Of a stretch of 19,497 nucleotides of DNA, positions 7,689 through 17,600 are shown one piece after another. The notes under the pieces were generated by a model that saw nothing but the letters and a program-made list of their open reading frames with translations, did not search any database and was not told where the DNA came from. The stretch is from Euperipatoides rowelli. Its lineage: Eukaryota > Onychophora > Udeonychophora > Euonychophora > Peripatopsidae. The stretch is from assembly GCA_003024985.2 (NCBI GenBank), contig PXIH01S0001811.1; one strand, given 5' to 3'. The number at the start of each line of letters is the position of its first letter. Position 1 is the stretch's first letter. Position numbers and translations under genes: made by a program.

Positions 7689-10310
7689 TATTTTATTTTG
7701 AATAATTTCCCAGTAAACACAACAATGTTTATGCCATTACCATGCACAGTAGATTGCTCAAATGCCTTTATCATGCCATTTATGGCCTAAGAGAATTATT
7801 ATGTACTGCAGGGGTACTAGTTGACCTGAAAAAAATATTTTTGTTCTTATTTTTTTGTAATTTTTCCTGAAATTTCTCCAAAATAACATCGCAAATGATC
7901 AACAGAGCTGAACTAGATACACTACATAAGAGATGCGTGTAGGACATGCGTATGTTCATCTGGTGAATGAAAGTGTGCTATGATGCTTCACCTCTTTCCG
8001 TGTCCGGTCTTGCTTTCAGATTTTGAAATCCATGTAAGTACTGCGTGTTAATTTGTTAAAGTTTAATTTGAATATTATTATTTTACTTAATCGTTATTAG
8101 TTTTTGTTTAATAAATCAAAATCCGTTGTTTGCTCATCAATATTTTAGTAAATATTTATACATTTTAGGTTTAAATTCTAAAAGAACCCGAAACTGCTAT
8201 GTAAGTTTCAGAAGCATAACAGAAATTATACCAGCGTAATGTCCTGAAATTTTCTAAAGTTTGTATCCTGAAATTTGGTCAGACATCACTATGACTCCTG
8301 ATACGGTAGATGTTACATGTACAGTATATAACAATTCTCTTAGGCCATACATGGAACGATAAAGGCACTTTGGCAATCTATAAAATCAAATGTGTCGAGA
8401 AAATATACTAGCCTATTTGGATTTCTGTTATCTACATTTAAGCTAGTGCTTCTGTGTCCTTCATAGTAATGGAGGAACTCATCATCTGAAACATTAACAT
8501 ATTTTGAGATTAACACTCACTGTATTCATTCTGTTGAAGATGATTCAGAATTAGGTGTAGGCCTATTATTTCATAGAAAGTGGACAGAGGGCATGTAGGA
8601 ATAATATAAAGTCATATGGCAAACAAAAGTATACAGATATGAGGATGATATAAGTTTCAATTTTTCTTCAGAAAATAGTGATGATGTGGATAAAACAGAA
8701 GCAGCATATCAAAGAAACAGTTTAATTTTAGTGGCTTTAAAAACATTTTAAAGCCAATCAATAGACCTTATTTGTTTTATCCTCATTCAGATCATTCTTT
8801 ACTCTCATCATTCTAATCAATTCATTTGTTAGCCATCTTTTTACTCTGGCCTCCTGATTGAGTCATTTGACAGCATTTTCTTACTGTATGTATTCTACAT
8901 CCTTCCTCCTCAACTTGTTTTTTTTTTTTTTTTCTGGTTATGAAATATTCTAACAATTTTAACCTAACAAATATTAACCAATCCACTTCTACCAATATTG
9001 AATAATCAATTTCTACACTTATGGAACAATTAACATTTGACAACAATTTTGCCACCTTCAATTTTCCGTACATAGCTGTAGGATGCACTTAGTATTTTTT
9101 ATTTTTTCATTTTGAAATTTTTTTTAATTTACTAGGGAGTTTAATTTGGATGCTCTACTCTTGTTAGTTTTTTCCTCTTCATTATTCTCACTGTAGGCGT
9201 TTGTCACACTTAATTTTTTTTTATGCTATGCGACATTGTATACACATTGTCAAACTCCCTCAACATTTTTGACACAGGCATTACTTGATGATAATAAGTT
9301 AATTGCAGTACCTTTATCATTCTCCTCAATGTAAGACCTGGGAGAACTATGTTGATACAACTTTTCCTGGAGTCCATATGTTTTTATTGGACCTTAATGA
9401 TAACATTCAGATTAGGTGTCCACACAGGAGTTACTTTAGCACACCAGTCAAAATTAGCTTTACCTTTTATCTTGTCTCTCTTGGTTTTAGCTCGGCCAAA
9501 CATCTTTGCTTATCGTAGGTTCAGTTGTTCTCCATTTACTGGGAGTTTTCTTCTGCATCATCTACTCGACATTAATTTTGCTCAGAGTACGGTATCCAAT
9601 ATGTTTTAATGGAGAATTCATTTGTTCTAGTAAGGATAAAAATATTTCCGTCCCTTTCTTCAATTGTTTTTGTTAAGAACTTTTTTTGCAGAAATACCAG
9701 ATAATGTTACAATTATTATTCTGAAGCCCAATTTTCTCAAAGTTGATATAAAGGCTGGCAATAACTCATTTTCAAACTATCCATTCAAACAATTTGCCAA
9801 TTAGTGGGATTTTAAATGTATTGCTATGAGTCCCATTTATTTCAAAGCTAAATGGCTTGCGAAATACTATTATTAAGAAAGTATTTATCATTGAACAATG
9901 CCATGTTACTATATCTATGATGTAATGAGCATGTATAGACCTAGATATCCATATTTTAAAATTTGATAATTGGATTTGGAAAAAGTTTGATATTAACATC
10001 TCCAGTTTTAAACTTGTCCAAATCAAACTACATGTCTTGTATGAAGGGCTCAAGTTTGGAGAGAGAGCTGTCTAGCTTGAGACTAAAAACAATAGAACCC
10101 AACATTGATGTGCAGTATACACAGATATTTTTGAGCAATTTTTTTTTAAAAAATGCATTCATGACAATATATAAAGAATTATATTAAGCCTTTTTTTCTT
10201 TTATTAAATTTTTTTATGTCTATAGAAATAATGTTCATAATTTTAAATGAAGCCTAACTTACATGTCAAAACTAGAAATTTATATACTGTACATGTATTT
10301 TTTTTTTTTT
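7689..10310. other. Intron 1, 3' part, with weak protein-like relics
   Basis: No gene is supported. A CpG-containing patch at about 7930-8033 ends in a good donor-like GTAAGTA (8034), without a clear partner. On the + strand at about 8522-8740 a frame with two stops is acidic and protein-like (HSVEDDSELGVGLLFHRKW, YEDDISFNFSSENSDDVDK). On the minus strand at about 9510-9390 is RDKIKGKANFDWCAKV. These may be relics of a DNA transposon, but no family is recognised. Longer short frames at 8822-9088 (-), 9303-9609 (+) and 9772-10053 (-) show no family pattern. Confidence 0.4.
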
Positions 10311-10317
10311 TATATAG
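10291..10317 (+). promoter_or_regulatory. 3' splice site of PPP1R35 intron 1
   Basis: A thymine-rich tract leads to TATATAG, with AG at 10316-10317. Splicing here joins GAAAAA to GCTTCT in phase 0 and continues the conserved domain without a gap. Confidence 0.8.
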
Positions 10318-10464
10318 GCTTCTGAAAATGTGAATATTAAAGGCAACTGTTTCCATAATATTTTCCCTATTGAATTCTCTCCCAATAGAGTAGTAGACAG
10401 GGAGGAAGAGGAGAAAAGAGAATTAGCAAAGGAAGCTCACAGGACAATAAAACCAAGGGAAAAG
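10318..10464 (+). CDS. PPP1R35: PPP1R35 / Rcd4 homologue, coding exon 2 (residues 222-270)
   Basis: These 49 codons (147 bases, phase 0 on both sides) carry the middle of the conserved PPP1R35 C-terminal domain. Joined to exon 1, the protein reads LREKLGEK then ASENVNIKGNCFHNIFPIEF. This lines up with the human pattern of a Leu-Glu-Glu-x-x-Ser-Glu run, then Leu-Asn-Val, then a Phe/Leu-rich turn before a charged helix. The second half, from VVDREEEEKRELAKEAHR, is a strongly charged helix. The donor is AAG|GTAAAT at 10465. The exon reads open into the intron for a further 27 codons, so open-frame length alone would place its end wrongly. The match to exons 1 and 3 in frame and in domain order is the main support. 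Confidence 0.85.
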
Positions 10465-11771
10465 GTAAATATTATTTTTTTTAACCTTGTTTTCATATGG
10501 AAAGAAATTCGAGATCATCATTTCTGTCTGAATTTCTTTCTCTAAGATTTGAATCACTTAAAACTAAACTTTTAGGGGATTAGTTGGTGATATGATGTTT
10601 AGCTTCCCATTGTGATATTCATCATAATCTGTATGTAGCCTACACTACAGTTAATTTTTTTTTTAATATACAGTACCGGTATATACTTATCTTGCTTGTT
10701 TGTAAGTTATTTAATGATATGCCCAAAGAAATAGCATACTGTATAATGTATATTCAGTTCACATATTTTCAAAGTTCTGATTTACAGTAGTGTTTTTATT
10801 TGAGTTAAAGTAGGGAGGGGGAGATGTTAATTAGGCTAATAAGTTTATATCACGTCACCTTATTACATTATTATTTGATAGTTATCATGTTTCAATTGAA
10901 GCTTTATACTAAGTGCTGCTTTATTTTTTGATTGAAGGCTACTCTGTATTATTTATAAACTAGATCTATTGTTATAATATATACAGGCTTTAAAATTTGT
11001 TATTTAATTATCCTGTTCATAGATGGCAGCACTTAGATAAATATTTTGAAAAGTGTGAAAAGGTAATGATCCTGATGGAGTGTCATTATACTACACAGTA
11101 CACACTATCATATTTACTGGTGAAATTTATAGATAATATGAACAATTAACATGATCTTGAGTTTTCCTTATAAGGAGTTATGGACATTGGCCAATAGTCA
11201 CAGTTTCCTGTTTAAAAAGTTTTCTTAGAAGATTCTATTTTGAGTCGTCCATGTTACTGAGCAAATAGCAGGAATTTGATTCATGGATTCTGAAAGTTAT
11301 TATTATCCAGAAGTTATGGAGTAATTAGAGTTTCTCATGTCGATCAGAGTTTTTATTTTTACAATAATAGCCTACTTAGACCCCATTCACATGGACAATT
11401 ATTTCAACCATGACTGAACCTCGTCTCAAACAGAATGAAGTATCTTATTAGAAAAGAAAAGGGCTTGCACATCTTTTTACAAACTATTACTTCTCTAAAG
11501 GTTTACACATCTGTTTGCAAACTAAAATGTTTATATTAACTAAAATATTACTTTTATTGTTATAAAAATTATTTTGATATAATATTTAGTATACTGTAAT
11601 ATTTTAGTTAGTTTAAAGAAGGTATCTTTAATCTTGGAAAATCAAATTGTAGTGATCCTAACTTACTTTCTAATTCTATATTCTTAGAGATTTTCAGTTT
11701 ATAGATATGCAACCTTCATCCTAGGAAAAGCCCGTTTCTGTTAAAGGAATCCGAATAGGTTTAAAGTAAGT
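10465..11771. other. Intron 2, 5' part, no gene seen
   Basis: This is AT-rich intronic sequence with copies of the TACTGTA and TAGCCTA words (for example 10669, 10737, 10783) and a TACCGGTA palindrome at about 10674-10681 that also occurs near 19309. No coding or element ends were recognised. Confidence 0.5.
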
Positions 11772-11779
11772 GTCTAGTC
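11772..11779. repeat. Left target-site duplication of outer hAT element
   Basis: GTCTAGTC here and GTCAAGTC at 13564-13571 match at 7 of 8 bases. Both directly abut the element ends. Eight-base duplications with a CTAG-like core are typical of hAT transposases. Confidence 0.65.
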
Positions 11780-11919
11780 CAGGGATTGCAAACCATTTCC
11801 GACTTGTGTGCCACTTAAAGTTTGGTTTCAAATCTCTTGTGTGCCATTATTGTGCATAAGTAATCTGCCATATTGAGAATCCACCTCGTTTAACATCGTC
11901 AAAAACTGACGATTATTTA

Positions 11920-11927
11920 GAGCACAG
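11920..11927. repeat. Left target-site duplication of inner hAT element
   Basis: GAGCACAG here is identical to 13251-13258 and directly flanks the inner element on the left. Confidence 0.65.
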
Positions 11928-12110
11928 CGGGGTGTCCTGTCGCTTCAGTGCCATAAATGGCTCCAGCATAACTTTTATGGTTCCAGCATAGATTTTGTCA
12001 CCAGCGACAAAAAGCTATGTTTATAAGCATAAAAAAAAGAGACAGGATTAAATGAAATAGCGACAGCAATAAATAGATTCTTTTATTTTCTATATATATA
12101 TTTTAAACAG

Positions 12111-12357
12111 TATTTTCTAAATAAAATGTGTCTCATTCCTTACATTAATTAGATTCCTAAAAATAAATGAAAAAAAAACTTCAGTTGTGTGATTTCATCT
12201 CTTGATTCTTTTCTATCTTTACCTTTTTTTAAAAAAAAAACAAAAACAGACTATTATTTTCTAAATAAAATGTCTCATTCCTACATTAATTATTCTTAAA
12301 CAAACTTCAGATTTTAAAGAAGTCCAGTTGCCGTGATTCCATTTCTCCTCATTCTTC
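12111..12357. repeat. Direct duplication within inner hAT element
   Basis: TATTTTCTAAATAAAATG, then TCTCATTCC...ACATTAATTA and a later AACTTCAG, occur at 12111-12184 and again at 12255-12310, about 144 bases apart. The second copy has small deletions. Similarity fades into a shared TGATT...CATCTC/TTCTC...ATTCTT tail that reaches about 12357. Confidence 0.65.
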
Positions 12358-13193
12358 TGAAATAAATTTCTTTGTTTTCTAATCTGCAATTCTAACTTTT
12401 GTTGACAAATGCTTTCCAAACTTACGTTACACCATAAGTAGGCTACTGTATGTCTAAGCAAGTTGAATTATTTGAAAATTACCTATCGACTCGGTGGTCG
12501 GATGAGTTCATTTTTTTATTGCTATATTTTTTTTCTTTAATTTTTAAATGACAAATTTATTGTCATACATTATTGAAATTAAAATGTTTTAACAATTGCT
12601 TTTTTTTTTCTGTTTTATTTAAAAGTTCTAAATTTTAGTAATAATTTAAATTATTGCCATTTCCTTCATGGGCTAGGTAATAACAATTTGTGTAAATTGT
12701 AGAATTAGTTAAATAAACACAACAATAATAAGTAGACTATAAGTTAAGGCTCATCAATTAAAATCTGCTGCCAAATTTAATGGTAGTAATTTAATTAAGG
12801 AAATTTGGCTTTTAAAAAAAATTTAACTGTTATAAAATGAATAAAGGACTGATAATAAGCATCCCACTAAATGCTATTGCATAATAGCCATAGAATAAAG
12901 AGACAGAATAATTTCCTTTCTATATGTATAAAAAGATGAGTTCTAAAAAAAGTGATGGGGGAATAGTAATAATTTACTGTATAGTAAAATATTTAAAATA
13001 AATTAGCTAACGTTTCTAATTGATCCTAACACAGTTGTAGGGTACACAAATTTATGCACATATCATAATTATGAATAAAATACATTGTTTCATTTGTGTT
13101 AAGTTAAAAATAAAAATTTTATTGGCACCAGAGAACTCTGAAACTTGAAAAAAAAAAAAAATTAAAATAGTCCTTGACACCAGGTAACATTTT

Positions 13194-13226
13194 TTGGTGC
13201 CAACAAATTCTAAATTTTGGCACCAA
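13194..13226. repeat. Hairpin near right end of inner hAT element
   Basis: TTGGTGCCAA (13194-13203) and TTGGCACCAA (13217-13226) are perfect 10-bp inverted arms with a 13-base spacer. Subterminal hairpins of this kind are common in hAT MITEs. Confidence 0.7.
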
Positions 13227-13250
13227 GACAAAATTGCTTGGAAACCACTG

Positions 13251-13258
13251 GAGCACAG
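13251..13258. repeat. Right target-site duplication of inner hAT element
   Basis: GAGCACAG is identical to 11920-11927 and begins directly after the terminal CCACTG. Confidence 0.65.
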
Positions 13259-13563
13259 GCAGATATAAAGTTAACAATTTTAGTTACTACCGATAGTACA
13301 TTTTCAAATGGCTTTATACTTGCTTTCGTGCACAACACCTCCTGGTGTATAATTCAAAGAAACTACTCAATAGGGTGATGAACTTCCTCACTAAGAAATT
13401 TCCCAAATCATGTTTACCTCATATTTGGGGCGACATCAGTTGTTACAGACACAATTTCCTAATTATTACATGTACAATACTACACCATGCATAATGGATG
13501 TGGTGTGCCACTCAAATCGTAATCATGTGTCACTAGGTGACGCATGTGGTGTCGCCATCCTTG

Positions 13564-13571
13564 GTCAAGTC
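13564..13571. repeat. Right target-site duplication of outer hAT element
   Basis: GTCAAGTC directly follows CCATCCTTG and matches GTCTAGTC at 11772-11779 at 7 of 8 bases. Confidence 0.65.
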
Positions 13572-13829
13572 TATAGTTAATTTAATATTTAAACTTTCAA
13601 ATAATTATGTAATAATAAGGATCACTTATCACTACTTTGGAAACTTTTGTATGCAAAATAAACATGTTTTGAAACAATTTTAAAAAACGTTTACATTTGG
13701 TACCCTATGCATTAACCCCCTTTCCCCAATTAGTGATTCTAGACAATCTATTGTTGATGGTAACTTATTAATTCTAGCTGAAATATTAATTGTAATGTGA
13801 ACTTATTTGAATCGGTTTTAATTATTTAA

Positions 13830-13846
13830 TTGTTTTTAATAATTAG
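13830..13846 (+). promoter_or_regulatory. 3' splice site of PPP1R35 intron 2
   Basis: TTGTTTTTAATAATTAG ends at 13846. Splicing joins GAAAAG to GATCCA in phase 0. The pyrimidine tract is weak, as often happens in AT-rich invertebrate introns. The intron is 3382 bases. Confidence 0.78.
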
Positions 13847-13996
13847 GATCCAGAGCCAGATCTCTTCGAGCTCTTTACCGAAGATTTACATCCAGAGTTC
13901 CTCAATATGAGTGTTTCAGTATCCAGACCAACCATTAAACCAGAAACAGCTCCTTTGGAAAGTGCTTTCGATATTTATAGATATTTACATTTGTGA
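13847..13996 (+). CDS. PPP1R35: PPP1R35 / Rcd4 homologue, last coding exon (residues 271-319)
   Basis: These 49 codons and a TGA stop (13994-13996) encode the C-terminus. The order Asp-Pro-Glu, Leu-Phe, a short Pro-rich link (SRPTIKPETAP) and then ESAFDIYRYLHL follows the end of human PPP1R35. There a DPETLF run is followed by Leu/Pro-rich sequence and a final Ser-Glu-Asp-Thr-Phe...His-Arg helix. This is the clearest family signature in the window. With exons 1 and 2 the protein is 319 residues, longer than the roughly 250 of the human protein; the extra length lies in the variable N-terminal half. The family's terminal Trp region is absent, and the frame simply ends after HL. The three exons keep one frame and no stops, so the gene looks intact. 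Confidence 0.87.
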   Translation, partial: DPEPDLFELFTEDLHPEFLNMSVSVSRPTIKPETAPLESAFDIYRYLHL

Positions 13997-14335
13997 AAAT
14001 TATTACTTTTAAAAAATACAAAGTATTTTAATGAAACTAGCAAGAACTGTAATATAATGGCCAAATTGAAAACATTTTTAAATATGCTCTTCTAACTATA
14101 AAGATAAACTTATAAATGCTTTTCGTATTTGAATTTATTTCAGTCTTTACAATAGAGCATATGAAAGAGTATTAAATGAATTAATAATCTAATTCTCTTC
14201 CCAGCAATTTACTTTTATCTATTTTAAATAATTATTCACTAAATAAGTATTGGACATCATCTTTTCCCACTTCTGTTTAGGGTTGATATTTTTGATTGCT
14301 CCTCTCCACCAAGTATGATCTTGTTCATTTCTAAC
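13997..14335 (+). terminator. PPP1R35 3' UTR with possible poly(A) signal
   Basis: ATTAAA at 14171-14176, 175 bases after the stop, is followed by T-rich sequence and is the nearest plausible poly(A) signal. A canonical AATAAA lies at 14547-14552. The transcript end cannot be fixed from sequence alone. Confidence 0.4.
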
Positions 14336-14356
14336 CAGGGGCAGCTAAGGCCCCTG
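14336..14356. repeat. Hairpin CAGGGGC / GCCCCTG
   Basis: Perfect 7-bp arms (14336-14342 and 14350-14356) flank a 7-base loop. The start AACCAGGGGCAGCTAAGG resembles CAGGGGCGTAGCTAGG ends seen on invertebrate DNA elements. On the opposite strand AACCAGAGCCATATTT (about 14852-14837) may be the other end, giving an element of about 520 bases, but no target duplication was found. Confidence 0.4.
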
Positions 14357-14859
14357 CACAATGCTACGGGGTACATCCTAGAATTTTCCAAAGCTTGATT
14401 AAGCATTGGATATATATATACAGTAAATCATGTTTATTTTTTATATAGTATATCAATTCACTCAAAAGTTGTTTTTTTAAATTGTCGCTATCTACATATA
14501 ACAATGAATTTTATTATGTACAAACCAAAACTCAAAAAATATTTATAATAAAAAGTATTTTGATTCAACTGTCTATTTTTCATGTTTATAAATGTTTTCC
14601 TGGTTATTATATTTTATTTATTGATATAATTAATTGATCAATCATGCTATTTTTTTCTTCTTAACCCTTTCACGGATCATTATGGCTTTTTTATCATTGC
14701 ATCGGGTTAGTATTCAGAAGAGAGAAAAAACCCGGCTGGTCTTAAAAAAAAAAAAATTAAAGTAAACCTACAGCCATTTTAAAATTCATTTTTAAAAATA
14801 GGCTGTTTATTTTTGCCACCCTTGGCCCATGTGTAAATATGGCTCTGGTTGTAAAAGTA

Positions 14860-15344
14860 TCTCAAACATAATGAAAAACAATAACTAAAAATTTGATAAT
14901 CTAAAAGATAAGAGCAAACATTATTGACTAATAGTACCTTTTCCCTCTTCAGACATTTTGATCAAATGGATTAAATTATTAAATGTTAGATGGTTTACAT
15001 CCAAGATTAGTTCAAAACTATTGTGGCTCCGTTTATCCTTGGTTTCTCAGTAAGTTATATCAAACTTTGAAGTGTAATGGTAAAGTTTAAAAGTGGAAAC
15101 TTGCTCAATACTATTTGATGTAAATAATAACTCCGCATTGTGCTTTTAATCCTAATTTCACACTTTATTTTTCTATAAAAAAGATGTGAAATAGTTAATA
15201 AAGATCTCAATTGCCAGCTAGCAATATGAGTGCTATTTACAATTTGTTTCCAAGTAGATGCCTTTAAGGTCTGATAATTAGCCATAAGGCTTTGGGTCCT
15301 GAATTTTAGCCTCGAGTATCACCACAGTCAATTCACAAAAGCTG
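14860..15344. other. Intergenic AT-rich sequence, no gene seen
   Basis: There is no coding signal. A minus-strand open frame at 15055-15285 has no recognisable pattern and is judged to be chance. Confidence 0.45.
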
Positions 15345-15387
15345 GTACAAATAATAATAATTCCTAAAGAATTATTATTATTTGTAC
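15345..15387. repeat. Perfect 19-bp hairpin
   Basis: GTACAAATAATAATAATTC (15345-15363) is perfectly inverted at 15369-15387 around the 5-base loop CTAAA. The symmetry stops sharply at both outer ends. It could be the fold-back centre of a small element or a transcript hairpin. It is too short and too AT-rich to call a microRNA. Confidence 0.8.
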
Positions 15388-17600
15388 AGAATGAATTTAA
15401 ACTATACAAATTATTCCGAGATCCAACTCTGATTCCACACTTGCATTAAGCTATTAAAACTTAGGTTTATTATCAAAGAACAAAATGGACATAGCCTACA
15501 GATATAGACTGTGAAATCGAATAAAGGCCCTAGCCCTGTGAAGTATATGGGCTTTTTTACAATAAGTTTTGATGTTTTAACAATATACACTAAGTTTGAA
15601 GAAAAAAATATTAAAATATATACCTAAGATATATGATACTGCTTATCAGCCAAAGATTGTAAACCTTGCAACATCCACCTGAAATGATCTGACAGCGACG
15701 ATCGAGATAGTTTCAATATTTACTTATTTAAACTAAATAATAATTCAATTTCAGTTAATAATAATCCTCATTCAATAAATCTAATATAAGCAAATATTGT
15801 TTGCAGACACAATCCCTTTAACTTATTAGGGTACCATATTAGCCTTTTAGAGTCTTCATAGCTTAACGTAGTTTTAAAACACCACTCCAGATAGAAACAG
15901 TTTTTACAACGCAATTTAAAGAAAGGTTTAGGTTGAATTTAACCATGGACTTCCATTCCATGGAACAACCTCGCTGGACTATAGTCTGTTGTTGTCCGTC
16001 ATATTTGTATTTGTATGGCCAAATTCATTGACAGTACTTACACAGGATTAAATCTCCAAATGGATCATCCACAGCGATTGAGGAAGATTAAATGAAATGT
16101 TCAAATGTATAAACACCCATCAATCCAACTCAGCATAGGCATCCCAGGCAGCATAATTCCTCATGAGTTACAAAAGATCCGAAGGCAATATAAAAGCCAC
16201 CACTCGGTCTTTAAGGTAAAAAAATAAATATAAAAAAAACTTATTTGTATCCAATGCAAGGCGAGAAATACATGGTCCTGGACTATTGTTAGGCCTAGAT
16301 CACACACATGTAAATGTTTCACCATAAATATCCGTAGAAATTTAACATTCAACTTAGATCCACTGCCCAAACACAGCTCAAAATAAAAAATTAGACATTC
16401 TACATCAAAGACATATACTGTATATAGAGCGATAGATAGGTTCTCTCACTAAAATACTTATATTGCCTTAGATATAGTTATCGGTTAACATTTGAATTGT
16501 TACTATTTAAATTAACACAATTGAAACAAAGGTAATTTTCTATTATGAAATTGTTCCAACATGCTTCATTAACTAAAAAGTGGAAAAATTCTTGTTATTT
16601 ATTAACATTTATAGAGTCTGAACTCAAGGAATAAACTCTGATTTCTTGTAATTAAAACATTCGTGAATTACAGCTATTCTCATTTAATACTCAGGATCCA
16701 GTTGTTGGCTGTAACTTTGCAATTTGGTTCAATCGGGCTATTACATTCTCCTGCCATCTACTGACAAGTCTGAAATTCCATTCACCCCTATTATCAGATA
16801 CATACAGCAATTTGAAATGTCAGCCCCAGTTTGAGACTTTAAATCTAATCACGACTGAAAGTAAGTATTCATACAATCAACCAATAAAGAACACAATATA
16901 TTATGAATTAACAGTAATCTTTATTTTAAGGAAAGCTTCCATGAAAAAATTAAAGTATTACAATTCATCAAAATGTACATTAATGACATCCCATAACCAT
17001 ATACTGTAGTTTGTACAAAAATAAAAGTCTATAAAAACAAAGTTTAGTTTTGAGATCAAAACACTAAATATGGAAGACAACCTTTGGAAAGAAATAGTCT
17101 ACATCATCATTGTAACAATAATACATAGATAATAAATGAAAGCTTGCAAAATATACAGAAATTAAAAAACAGACAGACAGGTATTATAAGGCAATAAATA
17201 TATAAAAATAGCCTAATTTCATTAAAAAATTAGAAACTGTACAAAATTGAGTTATGCACTAGTTCTAAAAATAAATTTTAGTGCTTCACGGGAATGTATC
17301 GAAGTGACGTATGTAAAGGTTGTTTTGTATTAAAATTTTCAAACTTTTATACATTTGAAAATAATTGAATGATAATAAATTCAAAAAGATTACTAACTGA
17401 AACAGTCATGTAACAAAGTATTTAAAAATATTAACTTACTTAAAAATCATTGTTAAAATCAGTGTAAATTACCTGTGTAGATTACTCAATGGGTTTTTCT
17501 ATTTCATCGATGGGATAATTTAAAGAGAAACTAGTAGTAAAAATATGAATTTGAATTTAAATTTATGGCGCTTTTTTTTTTTTTTAGAAAAAGCAATATA
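15388..17600. other. Intergenic sequence with unassigned short open frames
   Basis: No gene can be named. The part at about 15860-16380 is less AT-rich. It holds a frame with ATG at 15945 and stop at 16029-16031, and another of 37 codons from ATG 16105 (IGIPGSIIPHELQKIRRQY) that runs to AAG|GTAAAA at 16215. These look slightly protein-like but match no family that I recognise. A consensus donor-like GTAAGTATT follows GACTGAAA near 16861 without an identified exon. The rest is AT-rich. Confidence 0.4.

Larger units (their letters stand above)
11928..13250. mobile_element. Inner hAT-like element nested in the outer one
   Basis: The right end on the opposite strand is CAGTGGTTTCCAAGC, a classic hAT terminus. 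The left end CGGGGTGTCCTGTCGC matches it only imperfectly. Both are flanked by identical GAGCACAG 8-mers. A hairpin with 10-bp arms (TTGGTGCCAA / TTGGCACCAA, 13194-13226) lies just inside the right end. The interior of about 1.3 kb is AT-rich with an internal direct duplication (12111 and 12255) and no recognisable transposase. The longest minus-strand frame (12461-12261, 66 codons) has no family match that I know. The perfect flanking 8-mers, against 7 of 8 for the outer element, fit a later insertion. Confidence 0.65.
11780..13563. mobile_element. Outer hAT-like non-autonomous element (interrupted)
   Basis: The left end reads CAGGGATTGCAAACC and then CTTGTGTGCCACTT. The right end, read on the opposite strand, is CAAGGATGGCGACACC and then TGCGTCACCTAGTGACACATG. 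Both resemble the CAGGGATGGCGAACC...GTGCCAC ends common among animal hAT elements. Near-identical 8-mers flank both sides. A subterminal direct repeat CTTGTGTGCCA occurs at 11803-11813 and 11836-11846. No transposase frame is visible. Removing the inner insertion and one 8-mer leaves an element of about 450 bases, so it is probably a MITE-like deletion derivative. It lies in PPP1R35 intron 2. Confidence 0.65.

Noticed and set aside
9303-9609. Two overlapping + strand open frames of 71 and 86 codons
   Set aside because: They have no recognisable pattern in either frame, and their overlap in different frames suggests chance.
9772-10187. Opposing open frames of 93 (-) and 74 (+) codons
   Set aside because: I looked for LINE endonuclease and transposase patterns and found none. 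Both are rich in codons expected from AT-rich DNA.
10465-10545. Open-frame extension beyond PPP1R35 exon 2
   Set aside because: The frame runs through the donor GTAAAT into low-complexity hydrophobic sequence, whereas the conserved C-terminus continues in the exon at 13847.
14547-14552. AATAAA as the main PPP1R35 poly(A) signal
   Set aside because: It lies about 550 bases after the stop and within a possible DNA element. The nearer ATTAAA at 14171 is at least as plausible, so no firm call was made.
15345-15387. microRNA precursor
   Set aside because: The 19-bp stem with a 5-base loop is shorter than a typical precursor hairpin and is simple AT-rich sequence.
16850-16870. Consensus donor GAAAGTAAGTATT
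   Set aside because: No upstream exon with an acceptor or sustained frame was found, and donor-like words are common by chance in this composition.
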